This document shows, piece by piece, positions 24,898 to 32,356 of a stretch of DNA of 64,000 bases (its first letter is position 1; each line of letters opens with the position of its first letter). The notes beneath the pieces are model-generated. The model ran no database searches. It worked only from the letters and a program-made list of their open reading frames with translations, and was not told where the DNA came from. This DNA is from G963662985 sp963662985. GTDB lineage: Bacteria; Chloroflexota; Anaerolineae; Anaerolineales; UBA11579. The DNA lies in NCBI GenBank assembly GCA_963662985.1, contig OY760067.1, forward strand, positions 1,860,001 to 1,924,000. The letters run 5' to 3'. Made by a program: the position numbers and the translations under genes.

Positions 24898-25509
24898 ATG
24901 TCATTTCCAAATCCTTATTATCGATGGCGCCCCCATCCTTGGCATGGTTTGAGCGTTGGGGATAATCCCCCAAAAGAAGTGAATGCTTTTATTGAAATCA
25001 CTCCATTTGATTCCATGAAATATGAAGTGGATAAAGAAACAGGTTATTTACGGGTTGATCGACCGCAATTTACAAGTTCTTTGCCACCAGTGCTTTACGG
25101 ATTTATCCCAAGAACATATTGTGGCATGCGTGTGGCTGCTTTAGCAGATGGGCATGATCGCAGTGATGGGGATCCTTTGGATATATGTGTGATTAGCGAA
25201 TTGCCATTTAATCGTGCTGAAGTTATTTTGCCCACAAGAGTTATTGGTGGCTTACAAATGATTGATCGCGGGGAAGTGGATGACAAGATCATTGCTGTGG
25301 TACGTAATGACGCATTTTGGAAAGATGTAAATGATATTGACGACGTGCCTGAAGCAATTACACAACGAATTGTACACTATTTCAACACCTATAAAATGAC
25401 CCCAGGGAAAAAGAGCCAAGCTCATATTGAAGGGATTTATGGGCGAGAAAAAGCGATGGAAGTGATCGAAGCTGCTGTAGCAGATTATGCAGAAGCTTTT
25501 GGTTCCTAA
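24898..25509 (+). CDS. ppa: Inorganic pyrophosphatase, family I
   Basis: A 203-residue cytosolic enzyme that hydrolyses pyrophosphate and so pulls biosynthetic reactions forward. The metal-binding motif DGDPLD (D90, D92, D95) matches the D65/D67/D70 triad of the E. coli enzyme. Upstream conserved elements are DKETGYLRVDRPQ and YGFIPRTYC. GGAG lies 7-10 bases before the ATG. The length is slightly above the ~175-residue bacterial norm because of an N-terminal extension (PNPYYRWRPHPWHGL). It is monocistronic, with its own promoter and terminator. Confidence 0.96.
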   Translation: MSFPNPYYRWRPHPWHGLSVGDNPPKEVNAFIEITPFDSMKYEVDKETGYLRVDRPQFTSSLPPVLYGFIPRTYCGMRVAALADGHDRSDGDPLDICVISELPFNRAEVILPTRVIGGLQMIDRGEVDDKIIAVVRNDAFWKDVNDIDDVPEAITQRIVHYFNTYKMTPGKKSQAHIEGIYGREKAMEVIEAAVADYAEAFGS

Positions 25510-25531
25510 CGGATAGCAGATGATTAAAGAG

Positions 25532-25563
25532 AAGAGCGATCTTATTGATCGCTCTTTTTATTT
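25532..25563. terminator. Terminator between ppa and the convergent CpaE-like gene
   Basis: An AAGAGCGATC/GATCGCTCTT stem with a TTATT loop and flanking A and T runs. It overlaps the last codons of the opposing gene. Confidence 0.88.
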
Positions 25564-26774
25564 AATTTTTCATTATATCTTTTTCGCATTCTTTCAAATG
25601 TTCTTTTCCATGATTCAGATGGCGCTTGTGGTCGCTTTGACTTATGTTCCGGTTTGCTAAGAATGAGTGAAAGATCTTCAAATAAAGCCCCAATAGGATG
25701 TTCGGGGTGATAATATACGGGTGGTTTCCCCGTATTAAGACCATGATTGATAGGAACAGGAGCGTGAGGGATAATGAGATCAAACTTTCGGTCAAGAGAT
25801 TTTTCCATTTCTTCTTGTGAGAGCCCTTGCTTTTGAGTCCAATTAAGAACAAGCCGTGTTCTTTCTTCTAAATCAAAAAGAGTATTAATTTTTTTGAAAA
25901 TTTGCGTAGTAGAACGAATAGCAGCAAAATCAGGTGTGACTATCACCATAATCTCATCTGACATTTTTAATGCTTCTAGGGTGAGATGGTCAAAATTATG
26001 ATTTAAATCAAGAACGATATAGTTATATTCTTCTTTTAAAACAGTGAGGGTCTTTTGAATATGCTCAGGAGTGATGTGTTTGATTTTTTCGTAATTATTG
26101 GGCGAGGCAATGATGGAAACCCCTGATTCATGATCTTTTTTGATATTTTTTAGAAGATGGATGTCAATATCTTGAGGACTTTGAGAAGCAATATCTGCCC
26201 ATGAAGTGTGAGTTGGTAGGTTAAACATTAAATCAACTTGTCCCGCATCGAAATTTAAATCAGCAAGAATTACTTCTTGTTCCCAAAGTTGGCTTAATCC
26301 AGCTGCAATATTGGCCGCTAATGTAGAGGTACCCGTGCCACCCCGCAGTGAAAAAGTAGAGATTATTTTTCCGTTAAGATTTTGAGATGGATTTTCAGTT
26401 TTATTATTTTTTCTCATCAGATTGCGGACTTGCATGATAAGTTCTTGAGGTTTGAAAGGTTTTTCAAGAAATTCGTCTGCTCCTGCATTAAATCCTTTAA
26501 GTTTTTCGTCTAAAGTGTGCAGTGCTGTGAGCATTAGAATGGGGGTGTGTGCTATCTCCGGATCCAAACGAATTTGTTCGGTTGCTGCAAAGCCATCTAA
26601 TTGCGGCATCATAACATCCATGAGGATAAGATCAGGTTTAATTTGTGATGCAACTGTGATAGCGTCAAACCCATTTGTGGCCGTGAAAATTTGAAAGTTT
26701 TCTTTTTCAAGGACACGTTCAACTAGTTTTAAGTTCATAGGGTCATCATCTACGATTAAAATGATCTTTCTCAT
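25542..26774 (-). CDS. Response regulator receiver fused to CpaE/MinD-like ATPase
   Basis: A 410-residue cytosolic protein. Residues 1-120 are a canonical receiver domain with acidic pocket D9-D11, phospho-acceptor D53 (LILMDVMMPQ) and the KPF lysine. After a linker, residues ~135-380 are a ParA/MinD-type ATPase of the CpaE group (STFSLRGGTGTSTLAANIA, VILADLNFDAGQVDLMF, VTPDFAAIRST, LNWTQKQG). The P-loop has Arg-Gly-Gly where most relatives have Lys-Gly-Gly. CpaE proteins localise type IV/Tad pilus machinery, but no tad/cpa gene is in the window, so this is an orphan. AAGGAGA lies upstream of the start. Confidence 0.9.
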   Translation of the reverse strand: MRKIILIVDDDPMNLKLVERVLEKENFQIFTATNGFDAITVASQIKPDLILMDVMMPQLDGFAATEQIRLDPEIAHTPILMLTALHTLDEKLKGFNAGADEFLEKPFKPQELIMQVRNLMRKNNKTENPSQNLNGKIISTFSLRGGTGTSTLAANIAAGLSQLWEQEVILADLNFDAGQVDLMFNLPTHTSWADIASQSPQDIDIHLLKNIKKDHESGVSIIASPNNYEKIKHITPEHIQKTLTVLKEEYNYIVLDLNHNFDHLTLEALKMSDEIMVIVTPDFAAIRSTTQIFKKINTLFDLEERTRLVLNWTQKQGLSQEEMEKSLDRKFDLIIPHAPVPINHGLNTGKPPVYYHPEHPIGALFEDLSLILSKPEHKSKRPQAPSESWKRTFERMRKRYNEKLNKKSDQ

Positions 26775-26938
26775 ATCTTGTCTCCTTTTTATAATTATAG
26801 GGCAAATGTCTCATCTTTTGAAAGCGGTTTTCAAAAATGCAAAGTGTATCTTAACTTAAGTTAATTTAGTACATTTTAGAAAAGTGTCATCAATCACTTG
26901 ACTTTAAGTGCCAAATCATAGTAAACTATCATCCGCAC

Positions 26939-27011
26939 GGCGAGGTAGCTCAGTTGGCAGAGCGGGGGACTCATAAGCCCTAGGTCGTGGGTTCAAGTCC
27001 CACTCTCGCCA
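26939..27011 (+). tRNA. tRNA-Met, elongator type (anticodon CAT)
   Basis: A 73-base cloverleaf: acceptor GGCGAGG/TCTCGCC, D arm GCTC/GAGC, anticodon loop CTCATAA, T arm GTGGG-TTCAAGT-CCCAC, discriminator A. The anticodon is CAT. The acceptor and D-arm pattern resembles elongator tRNA-Met more than initiator (first pair G-C is intact) or tRNA-Ile2, though lysidine-type Ile cannot be fully excluded. The closing 31-39 pair of the anticodon stem is A-G, a mismatch. CCA is not encoded. Confidence 0.88.
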
Positions 27012-27012
27012 C

Positions 27013-27043
27013 AAAAAAGCAGATTTTTATCTGCTTTTTTATT
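27013..27043 (+). terminator. Terminator after tRNA-Met
   Basis: AAAAAAGCAGAT/ATCTGCTTTTTT with a TTTT loop lies immediately downstream of the tRNA. Confidence 0.9.
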
Positions 27044-27432
27044 TTTAACCCTTTACTAAGTTGACGAAGCGAAGCGACTGAAACAAAAAATCACCAGAAT
27101 AAATCCCAGAACACTGCCTACCAGCCAACATGCTAGCTCTATCAAACTTCAAAAAAACGGTTCCCAAAATATGATATAATAATAGAACATATAAGCTATT
27201 TTTTGTACTTTACCAACCTTTGAATTGCTGATGATTATATTTTTCTCACGTCCTGCTGTTTCATTTTCACAAGAGCTCCAAAAAACTGTCCAAAAACATT
27301 GTTCTGACTTGATTTGCAGTAATAAAAATCATCCAAGGCATGTTCTGTCACTTCAAAAAGATGAAAAATCATGTCAAAAACAAACCCATGTTTTTCATAA
27401 CAATCATCAACCAACCAAAAACAACCAAAAAA

Positions 27433-27458
27433 TGGACACTTAACGATGAAAGTGTCCA
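27433..27458 (-). terminator. Hairpin with T run on minus strand
   Basis: Nine-base arms TGGACACTT and AAGTGTCCA with an eight-base loop. On the minus strand the stem is followed by ATTTTTTGG, so it could end a minus-strand transcript. No gene is visible that would use it, and the arms carry the same TGTCCA box found in the array downstream. Confidence 0.45.
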
Positions 27459-27548
27459 AAAAAAATCCTGTTTATCAAAAAACCCCTGCATATACATCAC
27501 AATCAACATTTTCGCCCTATATATGCCAAAAAAACAACATATCTAAAA

Positions 27549-27629
27549 TTGGACACCTGTCCAAAAAGTGTCCAAAAGTGTCCAAATTTTGCTTTACACC
27601 TGTCCAATTTTGTCTAATTTTTTTAGACA
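27549..27629. repeat. Phased array of TGTCCAA boxes
   Basis: Direct copies of TGTCC(A/T)A-type boxes begin at 27559, 27569, 27579, 27601 and 27611 (the last reads TGTCTAA), that is with steps of 10, 10, 22 and 10 bases, close to whole helical turns. The first is also half of a palindrome TTGGACA-CC-TGTCCAA (27549-27564), and the last pairs with TTAGACA at 27623-27629. Isolated copies occur at 27287 and 27454. Such phasing suggests a protein-binding array; transposon ends, iterons or an operator are all possible. Confidence 0.65.
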
Positions 27630-27850
27630 CTTTACTTGTACGCAGCTAGAAAAACCAAACCAAAAGCACCACAATTTTGGAAGTCAAACGTTCCACAATC
27701 CACAGAGAAATAGAACAAAACAAACCTGAAAAATATATCTGTAGAATAGGAATTGAATCCCTGACTGAGAAAATATTTGGAATTTGAGGTGCCACTCACA
27801 ATCAAAAATTCAAATTATTTTAAGGAGTTGAATCTCACAATTTATATCAT

Positions 27851-27879
27851 TTGGCGTCAAGAAAAAAGAAATGTAAGAT
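27851..27879 (+). promoter_or_regulatory. Possible promoter of the AraC-like regulator gene
   Basis: TTGGCG (27851-27856) and TAAGAT (27874-27879) are 17 bases apart, 29 bases before the GTG start. Confidence 0.5.
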
Positions 27880-27908
27880 GTTAAGATAGTTTTGTATTTG
27901 GAGGTTTT

Positions 27909-28805
27909 GTGATTGATCAGGATCAAGTGAGAGTAGTAAATGCTGTGCAAGATTTTTTGAAGGCAAATGTTCGACAACAAATTTGTTTAAAAGATGTTGC
28001 TGATGCAGTTGGCTATTCTCCAGGGCATATTTCAAGGTTGTTTAAAGCACATACTGGCTTATCCATCTTTGAGTTTATGCGATCATTACGATTATCAGAG
28101 GCTGCTTTGCACTTACGTGATAAAGATGTGCGTGTGGTGGATGTGGCTTTTGATTTTCTTTTTGCTTCGCATGAAGGTTTTACCCGCGCATTTTCTAAGG
28201 AGTTTGGGATCCCCCCTAAGCAATATGCGAAAGAAACCCCTCCAATTCGATTGTTTATGCCATATCCTGTTCGTAATAAACAAAATGATAAGAAAGATGA
28301 AACTAAAATGGATGAAAAATTAAAACCCGTGTTTGTACAAGTGATTGAACGCCCTGAAAGAAAAGTGATCTTGAAGCGGGGTGTGGACGCAAGAGATTAT
28401 TTTGCCTATTGTGAAGAAGTTGGTTGTGATGTTTGGGGAATTTTGTGTTCAATTAAAGATGCTTTAAACGAACCGATGGGAATGTGGTTGCCAAAAAACA
28501 TGATGACAAAAGGAACTTCTGAATATGTGCAAGGAGTGGAAGTCCCGATGGACTATGTTGGCATGATACCAGATGGATTTGAGGTTATCCAAATGCCAGC
28601 TTGTAAGATGATGGTTTTTCAAGGCCCAACGTATGATGATAAAGATTTTGAGAATGCAATCGAAAATATGTGGGACTTAATCAAACAGTATGATCCCAAT
28701 TTATATGGGTTTGAATGGGCAGATGAAGATGGCCCTCGCTTTCAATTTGAACCCCAAGGGTACCGGGGATATATTGAAGGAAGGCCAGTTAGATTTAAAA
28801 AGTAG
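27909..28805 (+). CDS. AraC-family regulator with GyrI-like effector domain
   Basis: A 298-residue regulator starting at GTG after GGAGG. Residues ~8-110 are the double HTH of AraC/XylS proteins (QICLKDVADAVGYSPGHISRLFKAHTGLS and VVDVAFDFLFASHEGFTRAFSKEFGIPPKQY). Residues ~135-298 resemble the GyrI/Rob-C/effector-binding fold (VFVQVIERPERKVILKRG, FEVIQMPACKMMVFQGP, RPVRF at the end). The order, HTH first and ligand domain last, is that of Rob and similar multidrug or stress regulators. No target gene is adjacent; the terminator follows directly. Confidence 0.88.
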   Translation: MIDQDQVRVVNAVQDFLKANVRQQICLKDVADAVGYSPGHISRLFKAHTGLSIFEFMRSLRLSEAALHLRDKDVRVVDVAFDFLFASHEGFTRAFSKEFGIPPKQYAKETPPIRLFMPYPVRNKQNDKKDETKMDEKLKPVFVQVIERPERKVILKRGVDARDYFAYCEEVGCDVWGILCSIKDALNEPMGMWLPKNMMTKGTSEYVQGVEVPMDYVGMIPDGFEVIQMPACKMMVFQGPTYDDKDFENAIENMWDLIKQYDPNLYGFEWADEDGPRFQFEPQGYRGYIEGRPVRFKK

Positions 28806-28812
28806 AAAGAAT

Positions 28813-28840
28813 AAAAAAGAGCTTTTCTAAGCTCTTTTTT
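28813..28840 (+). terminator. Terminator after AraC-like gene
   Basis: AAAAAAGAGCTT and AAGCTCTTTTTT with a TTCT loop. Confidence 0.88.
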
Positions 28841-29017
28841 GGAATATCAACCTTAACTTTATTATAGAGAAATCTCATTTAGGGTGTTTTCTGTTGTAAC
28901 ATATTGGTAAAAAGACTGTTTTTCAAATATATCCTTGATGGTGTCTTGATAATTTCTTAATAATCAATGGGTAAAATAGACACATATTCGATAAATAAAT
29001 TTGAAAGGAAATTTGTA

Positions 29018-29707
29018 ATGAATAAAAAATTATTAGTTTTGAGTTTAGTGCTTGTCTTAATCTTGACTGTGACTGCTATCCCTTCTTTTGCACAAGGTGG
29101 CAATCCTCCTGAAAATCGTGGTCAGGGTGGGCAACAACAAGATGTTTTAGCAGCAACACTTGGAATTACAGTTGAAGAACTGCAAGCAAAATTAGATTCT
29201 GGTGTTACATTGGCTGAAATTTATGCTGAAGCAGGTTTTGATGTTCCTTATTATGGACTTGAAGATTCCTTATTAGCACAAGCATTGGGAATCACATATG
29301 ATGAATTGGTAGCACGTTTAGATGCTGGTGAAACCCTTGAAGATCTTCATGCTGAAGCAGGTTTGGATATGTATAGCTATGAAATGGGTTATCGCAGCAT
29401 GATGAACCAAAATGCAGGTAGCGGATCTGACAACAAAGGTACAGGTGTACTTGCAGAAAATAACTATGAATTGAGAATTCAAACATTGTCTCAAATCTTG
29501 GGTGTGACAGAAGAAGAATTGCAATTACAATTGAACGAATATTTCGGTGATTATTTCACACAAGCTGGTATGCCATTGTTGGGACTTGGTCGTGGTGCTG
29601 ATGGAACTATGATGCCAGGTACAGGAATGGGTGCTGGGCAAGGCGCAGGTCAAGGTGCTGGTCAAGGTGGCCGTGGTCCTGGTGCAACTTCACCTATAAG
29701 TGAATAA
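29018..29707 (+). CDS. Exported protein with internal LGITxEEL repeats and Gly/Gln-rich tail
   Basis: A 229-residue secreted protein. The ATG at 29018 is chosen because it follows AAAGGAAAT and begins a good signal peptide (NKKLLVLSLVLVLIL, cleaved after SFAQ); the open frame continues 17 codons upstream without such features. The mature part has two ~50-residue repeats, LAATLGITVEELQAKLDSG and LAQALGITYDELVARLDAG, each followed by (T)LAEIYAEAG or TLEDLHAEAG, and a third, weaker copy (LSQILGVTEEELQLQL). The tail is GAGQGAGQGAGQGG, low-complexity and flexible. I do not recognise a named family; a cell-surface role is likely. Confidence 0.8.
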   Translation: MNKKLLVLSLVLVLILTVTAIPSFAQGGNPPENRGQGGQQQDVLAATLGITVEELQAKLDSGVTLAEIYAEAGFDVPYYGLEDSLLAQALGITYDELVARLDAGETLEDLHAEAGLDMYSYEMGYRSMMNQNAGSGSDNKGTGVLAENNYELRIQTLSQILGVTEEELQLQLNEYFGDYFTQAGMPLLGLGRGADGTMMPGTGMGAGQGAGQGAGQGGRGPGATSPISE

Positions 29708-29734
29708 GTAAAAAAATATATTAGTGAATCTTCT

Positions 29735-29765
29735 CAAAGCACTCGAATGAGTGCTTTGATTTTTA
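29735..29765 (+). terminator. Terminator after the repeat-protein gene
   Basis: A perfect 10-bp stem CAAAGCACTC/GAGTGCTTTG with a GAAT loop, then ATTTTTAA. Confidence 0.87.
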
Positions 29766-29820
29766 ATATTTTTATACGATTCTTATTTGTTTTTTTTAAT
29801 AATTGAGTAGAATAGGAACT

Positions 29821-30480
29821 ATGAGTTGTAAGAAATTATTTGTTTTATTTTTTAAGATTGTTTTTGGACTCTTTGGATTGGGTGCGATGATAATCTTAAT
29901 CCCCAATATAATCATTCGAAAGAATGCAGATGGAAAATTGTTCACTGTGGAGGATGTAAAACCTGCCCCTGTTGCGATTGTATTTGGAGCCGGATTATAT
30001 CGTGATGGTTCACCCATGCCTGTTTTAAAAGAACGTATTGAAACTGCAGTTGCCTTATATGAAGAGGGAAAAGTAGAAAAGCTGTTGATGACAGGTGATA
30101 ATCGTTTTGAGTATTATGATGAACCAACAGCGATGTATGAGTATGCGATTGAACTTGGTGTGCCTGAAGAAGATATTGTGCGTGATTTTGCCGGGCGTCG
30201 AACTTATGACTCTTGTGTACGAGCAAAGGCGATCTTTGGGGTGAACGAAGCAATTTTAGTGACACAAGAATTTCATATAGCACGGGCTATATATTTGTGT
30301 GAAGCTGAAGAAATTGAAGTGCAGGGTGTTCCCTCTACTGGACGAGTGTTTCGAACTGAGTCTGAAATGAGTTGGAAATTTCGAGAAGTGTTTGCACGAA
30401 TAGTGGCTTTTTGGGACGTGCATTTTATTGCGCCAAATGTAGTGTTGGGAGATGAGGAGTTTATTTTTCCTACGCAGTAG
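29821..30480 (+). CDS. SanA/YdcF-like DUF218 membrane protein
   Basis: A 219-residue protein with one N-terminal membrane segment (residues ~5-29) and an outside DUF218 domain: APVAIVFGAGLYRDGSPMPVLKERIETA, KLLMTGDN, YDEPTAMYEYAIELGVPEEDI, and AILVTQEFHIARAIYLC. This is the SanA/ElyC/YdcF pattern, linked in E. coli to envelope integrity and vancomycin tolerance, with unknown chemistry. ATAGGA lies before the ATG. It is followed 33 bases later by the HD-domain gene and may share its transcript. Confidence 0.88.
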   Translation: MSCKKLFVLFFKIVFGLFGLGAMIILIPNIIIRKNADGKLFTVEDVKPAPVAIVFGAGLYRDGSPMPVLKERIETAVALYEEGKVEKLLMTGDNRFEYYDEPTAMYEYAIELGVPEEDIVRDFAGRRTYDSCVRAKAIFGVNEAILVTQEFHIARAIYLCEAEEIEVQGVPSTGRVFRTESEMSWKFREVFARIVAFWDVHFIAPNVVLGDEEFIFPTQ

Positions 30481-30513
30481 GTTTTTTGTTTTTTTATTTA
30501 AGGAGATATCTTT

Positions 30514-31104
30514 ATGACTAGTTTAAATCGTGATGACGCGTTGGCGATTGTGCGTGAATATGTGAAGAATGAGAGTTTAGTAAATCATATGTTGAGTGTG
30601 GAAGCAGCAATGCGTTTTTATGCCAAACTTTATGGTGAAGATGAAGACAAATGGGGTGTGGTGGGAATTTTGCATGATTTTGATTGGGAAATTCATCCTG
30701 ATGCAGCGCGACATCCAAAAGATGGGGCACCAATCTTGAGAGAGAAAGGTGTGGATGAAGAAATTATTCGAGCTATTTTGAGCCATGCACCTTATACAGA
30801 TGTCAGCAGAGACTCTTTGATGGAAAAGACTCTTTATGCTGTGGACGAATTAACCGGTTTGGTCACAGCTGTGGCGTTAGTGAGACCTTCAAAATCAATT
30901 CACGATGTGAAAGTTAGCTCAGTAAAGAAAAAATGGAAGAATTTAGCTTTTGCAGCAGGGGCTAATCGAGATGAAATGCAACATGGTGCTGAGGAATTGG
31001 GAATTGAACTTTGGGAACACGTGGGAAATGTGATTGAAGCAATGAAATTAGCTGCTGATGAAATTGGTTTGGCTGGAATTGATCTGGATGATGTAGTGGC
31101 TTAA
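30514..31104 (+). CDS. HD-domain phosphohydrolase
   Basis: A 196-residue cytosolic protein with an HDIG-type metal site: the ligand His in NESLVNHMLSVE, the HD pair in GILHDFDWEIHP, a His in LSHAPYTD and the Asp in YAVDELTGL. The architecture matches small single-domain HD hydrolases that cleave nucleotides or other phosphate esters; the substrate is not predictable. AAGGAG lies 7 bases before the ATG. A terminator follows. Confidence 0.88.
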   Translation: MTSLNRDDALAIVREYVKNESLVNHMLSVEAAMRFYAKLYGEDEDKWGVVGILHDFDWEIHPDAARHPKDGAPILREKGVDEEIIRAILSHAPYTDVSRDSLMEKTLYAVDELTGLVTAVALVRPSKSIHDVKVSSVKKKWKNLAFAAGANRDEMQHGAEELGIELWEHVGNVIEAMKLAADEIGLAGIDLDDVVA

Positions 31105-31127
31105 AAACTTTTATTCGATGCTATTTT

Positions 31128-31156
31128 TGAGACCAAATTTGATTGGTCTCTTTTTT
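31128..31156 (+). terminator. Terminator after HD-domain gene
   Basis: GAGACCAA/TTGGTCTC stem with a six-base loop and six T residues. Confidence 0.88.
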
Positions 31157-31219
31157 GTTGAGTGAGCTTGGTATATTTCTTGCATAATAAGTAGTGAGAA
31201 TAAATATTGGAGAGACACT

Positions 31220-32317
31220 ATGCTTGAAGGTAAAGGATATTATATTTGGGTTTTGCGAGCCTGTGAAAATGCTAACGCTGAAGCAATTGCTACGGCGGCT
31301 GCAAATGCTGGTTTAAGCCATGTAATGATTAAGGTAGCGGATGCGGACAGAATCTACAATTATGATGAGAGTTTGGGGATTGATCTGGTACCTCCTGTTG
31401 TGGCGGCTTTGAAAGCGCGTGGTATTCAAGCATGGGGTTGGCAGTACATTTATGGAGAAAAACCGCTCTTGGAGGCGCGTAAGGCGGTTCAACGGGTGAA
31501 TGAACTTGGCTTGGATGGATTTGTAGTCAATGCTGAGGTTGAATTTAAAGCTAGTGGAATGGGGCAAGTGGCGACAACTTATATGAAAGAGTTGCGTGGG
31601 TCTTTGCCAAATACACCGATTGCTTTGAGTACTTATCGTTTTCCATCTTATCATCCAAGCTTTCCATATTCTGAATTTTTGCAATATTGTGATATCAATA
31701 TGCCACAAGTGTATTGGTTGGGAGCACACAATCCGGGAGAGCAATTGGTATATAGTTATCGACAATATCAATTTATTTCTCCATGGCGTGAGTTTGTGCC
31801 AACTGGAATGGCTTGTGAAGTTGCTGGGTATCCGATTCCTACTGTGGGGGAAGAAGAAGAATTTTTGAGTCAGGCTAAATCAATGGGATTGAATGCGGCA
31901 AATTTTTGGTCATGGCAACATGCACGGAAATTACCTGACCTGTGGGAAGCTATTGGACAGTTTCCTTGGCCTTATCAAGTGGAAGAAAAGGATATTGTAG
32001 ATCTCTACTTTGAAAAGTTGAACGCGGATAATGCATTGCAATTGGTGGTGGATTTATATGATATTGCTGCAGTACATGTGACAGGGAAAAGAACCATTCA
32101 AGGACACGAGGGATTAGTGAATGGATTTAAAACAATGATGAATGATACTTTGCCTGCTGGAAACTATACGATGACAGGTAAGTCACAGAGTGATAATCAA
32201 TTTTCTTTCACCTGGTCTGCTACTTCCAATGAAGGTGATGTGTTGGATGGGAGTGATATCATTCGATTGAAAGATGGGAAGATTGCGTATCATTATTCGT
32301 TTTATACGATTAGTTGA
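31220..32317 (+). CDS. TIM-barrel (glycosidase-like) domain fused to an NTF2/SnoaL-like domain
   Basis: A 365-residue protein without a signal peptide. Residues ~1-250 look like a TIM barrel of the GH25/DUF4434-like kind: GYYIWVLRACE, HVMIKVADADRIYN, GIQAWGWQYIYGE, LDGFVVNAEVEF, YCDINMPQVYWLG, NAANFWSWQHA mark successive strands. The acidic residues of NAEVEF could be catalytic. Residues ~255-365 have the NTF2/SnoaL signature (IVDLYFEKLNADNALQLVVDLYDIAAVHVTGKRTIQG, ending IIRLKDGKIAYHYSFY). The pairing of these two folds is unusual. A GGAGAG site precedes the ATG. Function unknown; not part of an operon. Confidence 0.75.
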   Translation: MLEGKGYYIWVLRACENANAEAIATAAANAGLSHVMIKVADADRIYNYDESLGIDLVPPVVAALKARGIQAWGWQYIYGEKPLLEARKAVQRVNELGLDGFVVNAEVEFKASGMGQVATTYMKELRGSLPNTPIALSTYRFPSYHPSFPYSEFLQYCDINMPQVYWLGAHNPGEQLVYSYRQYQFISPWREFVPTGMACEVAGYPIPTVGEEEEFLSQAKSMGLNAANFWSWQHARKLPDLWEAIGQFPWPYQVEEKDIVDLYFEKLNADNALQLVVDLYDIAAVHVTGKRTIQGHEGLVNGFKTMMNDTLPAGNYTMTGKSQSDNQFSFTWSATSNEGDVLDGSDIIRLKDGKIAYHYSFYTIS

Positions 32318-32356
32318 TTTGGGCTAGATTGTGATTATTAGCTGAAATATAAAACA

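Larger units (their letters stand above)
27044..27850. other. Long non-coding stretch with reversed GC skew
   Basis: About 0.8 kb with no open frame that resembles a protein. Every frame is short, low-complexity and without a ribosome site. The + strand is rich in A and C here, whereas neighbouring regions are rich in G and T. It holds scattered TGTCCAA boxes, short palindromes and a TATAAT hexamer near 27175. I see no transposase or integrase fragment and no copy of the tRNA 3' end. It may be a decayed insertion next to the tRNA. Confidence 0.7.

Noticed and set aside
27433..27629. CRISPR array
   Set aside because: The repeats are only 7-9 bases, at 10-22 base spacing, without unique spacers, and no cas gene is present.
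27225..27649. Several short open frames in the region behind tRNA-Met
   Set aside because: They are low-complexity (Lys/Asn/Gln/Thr-rich), overlap each other in different frames and lack ribosome sites, so they are probably not genes.
27730..27800. A tRNA-like T-arm on the minus strand (AGGGATTCAATTCCT) suggesting a tRNA relic
   Set aside because: No matching acceptor, D or anticodon arms can be found at the right distance.
27012..27850. Integration site (att) duplication of the tRNA-Met 3' end
   Set aside because: I looked for a second copy of the T-arm and acceptor sequence downstream and saw none, and no integrase gene is present.
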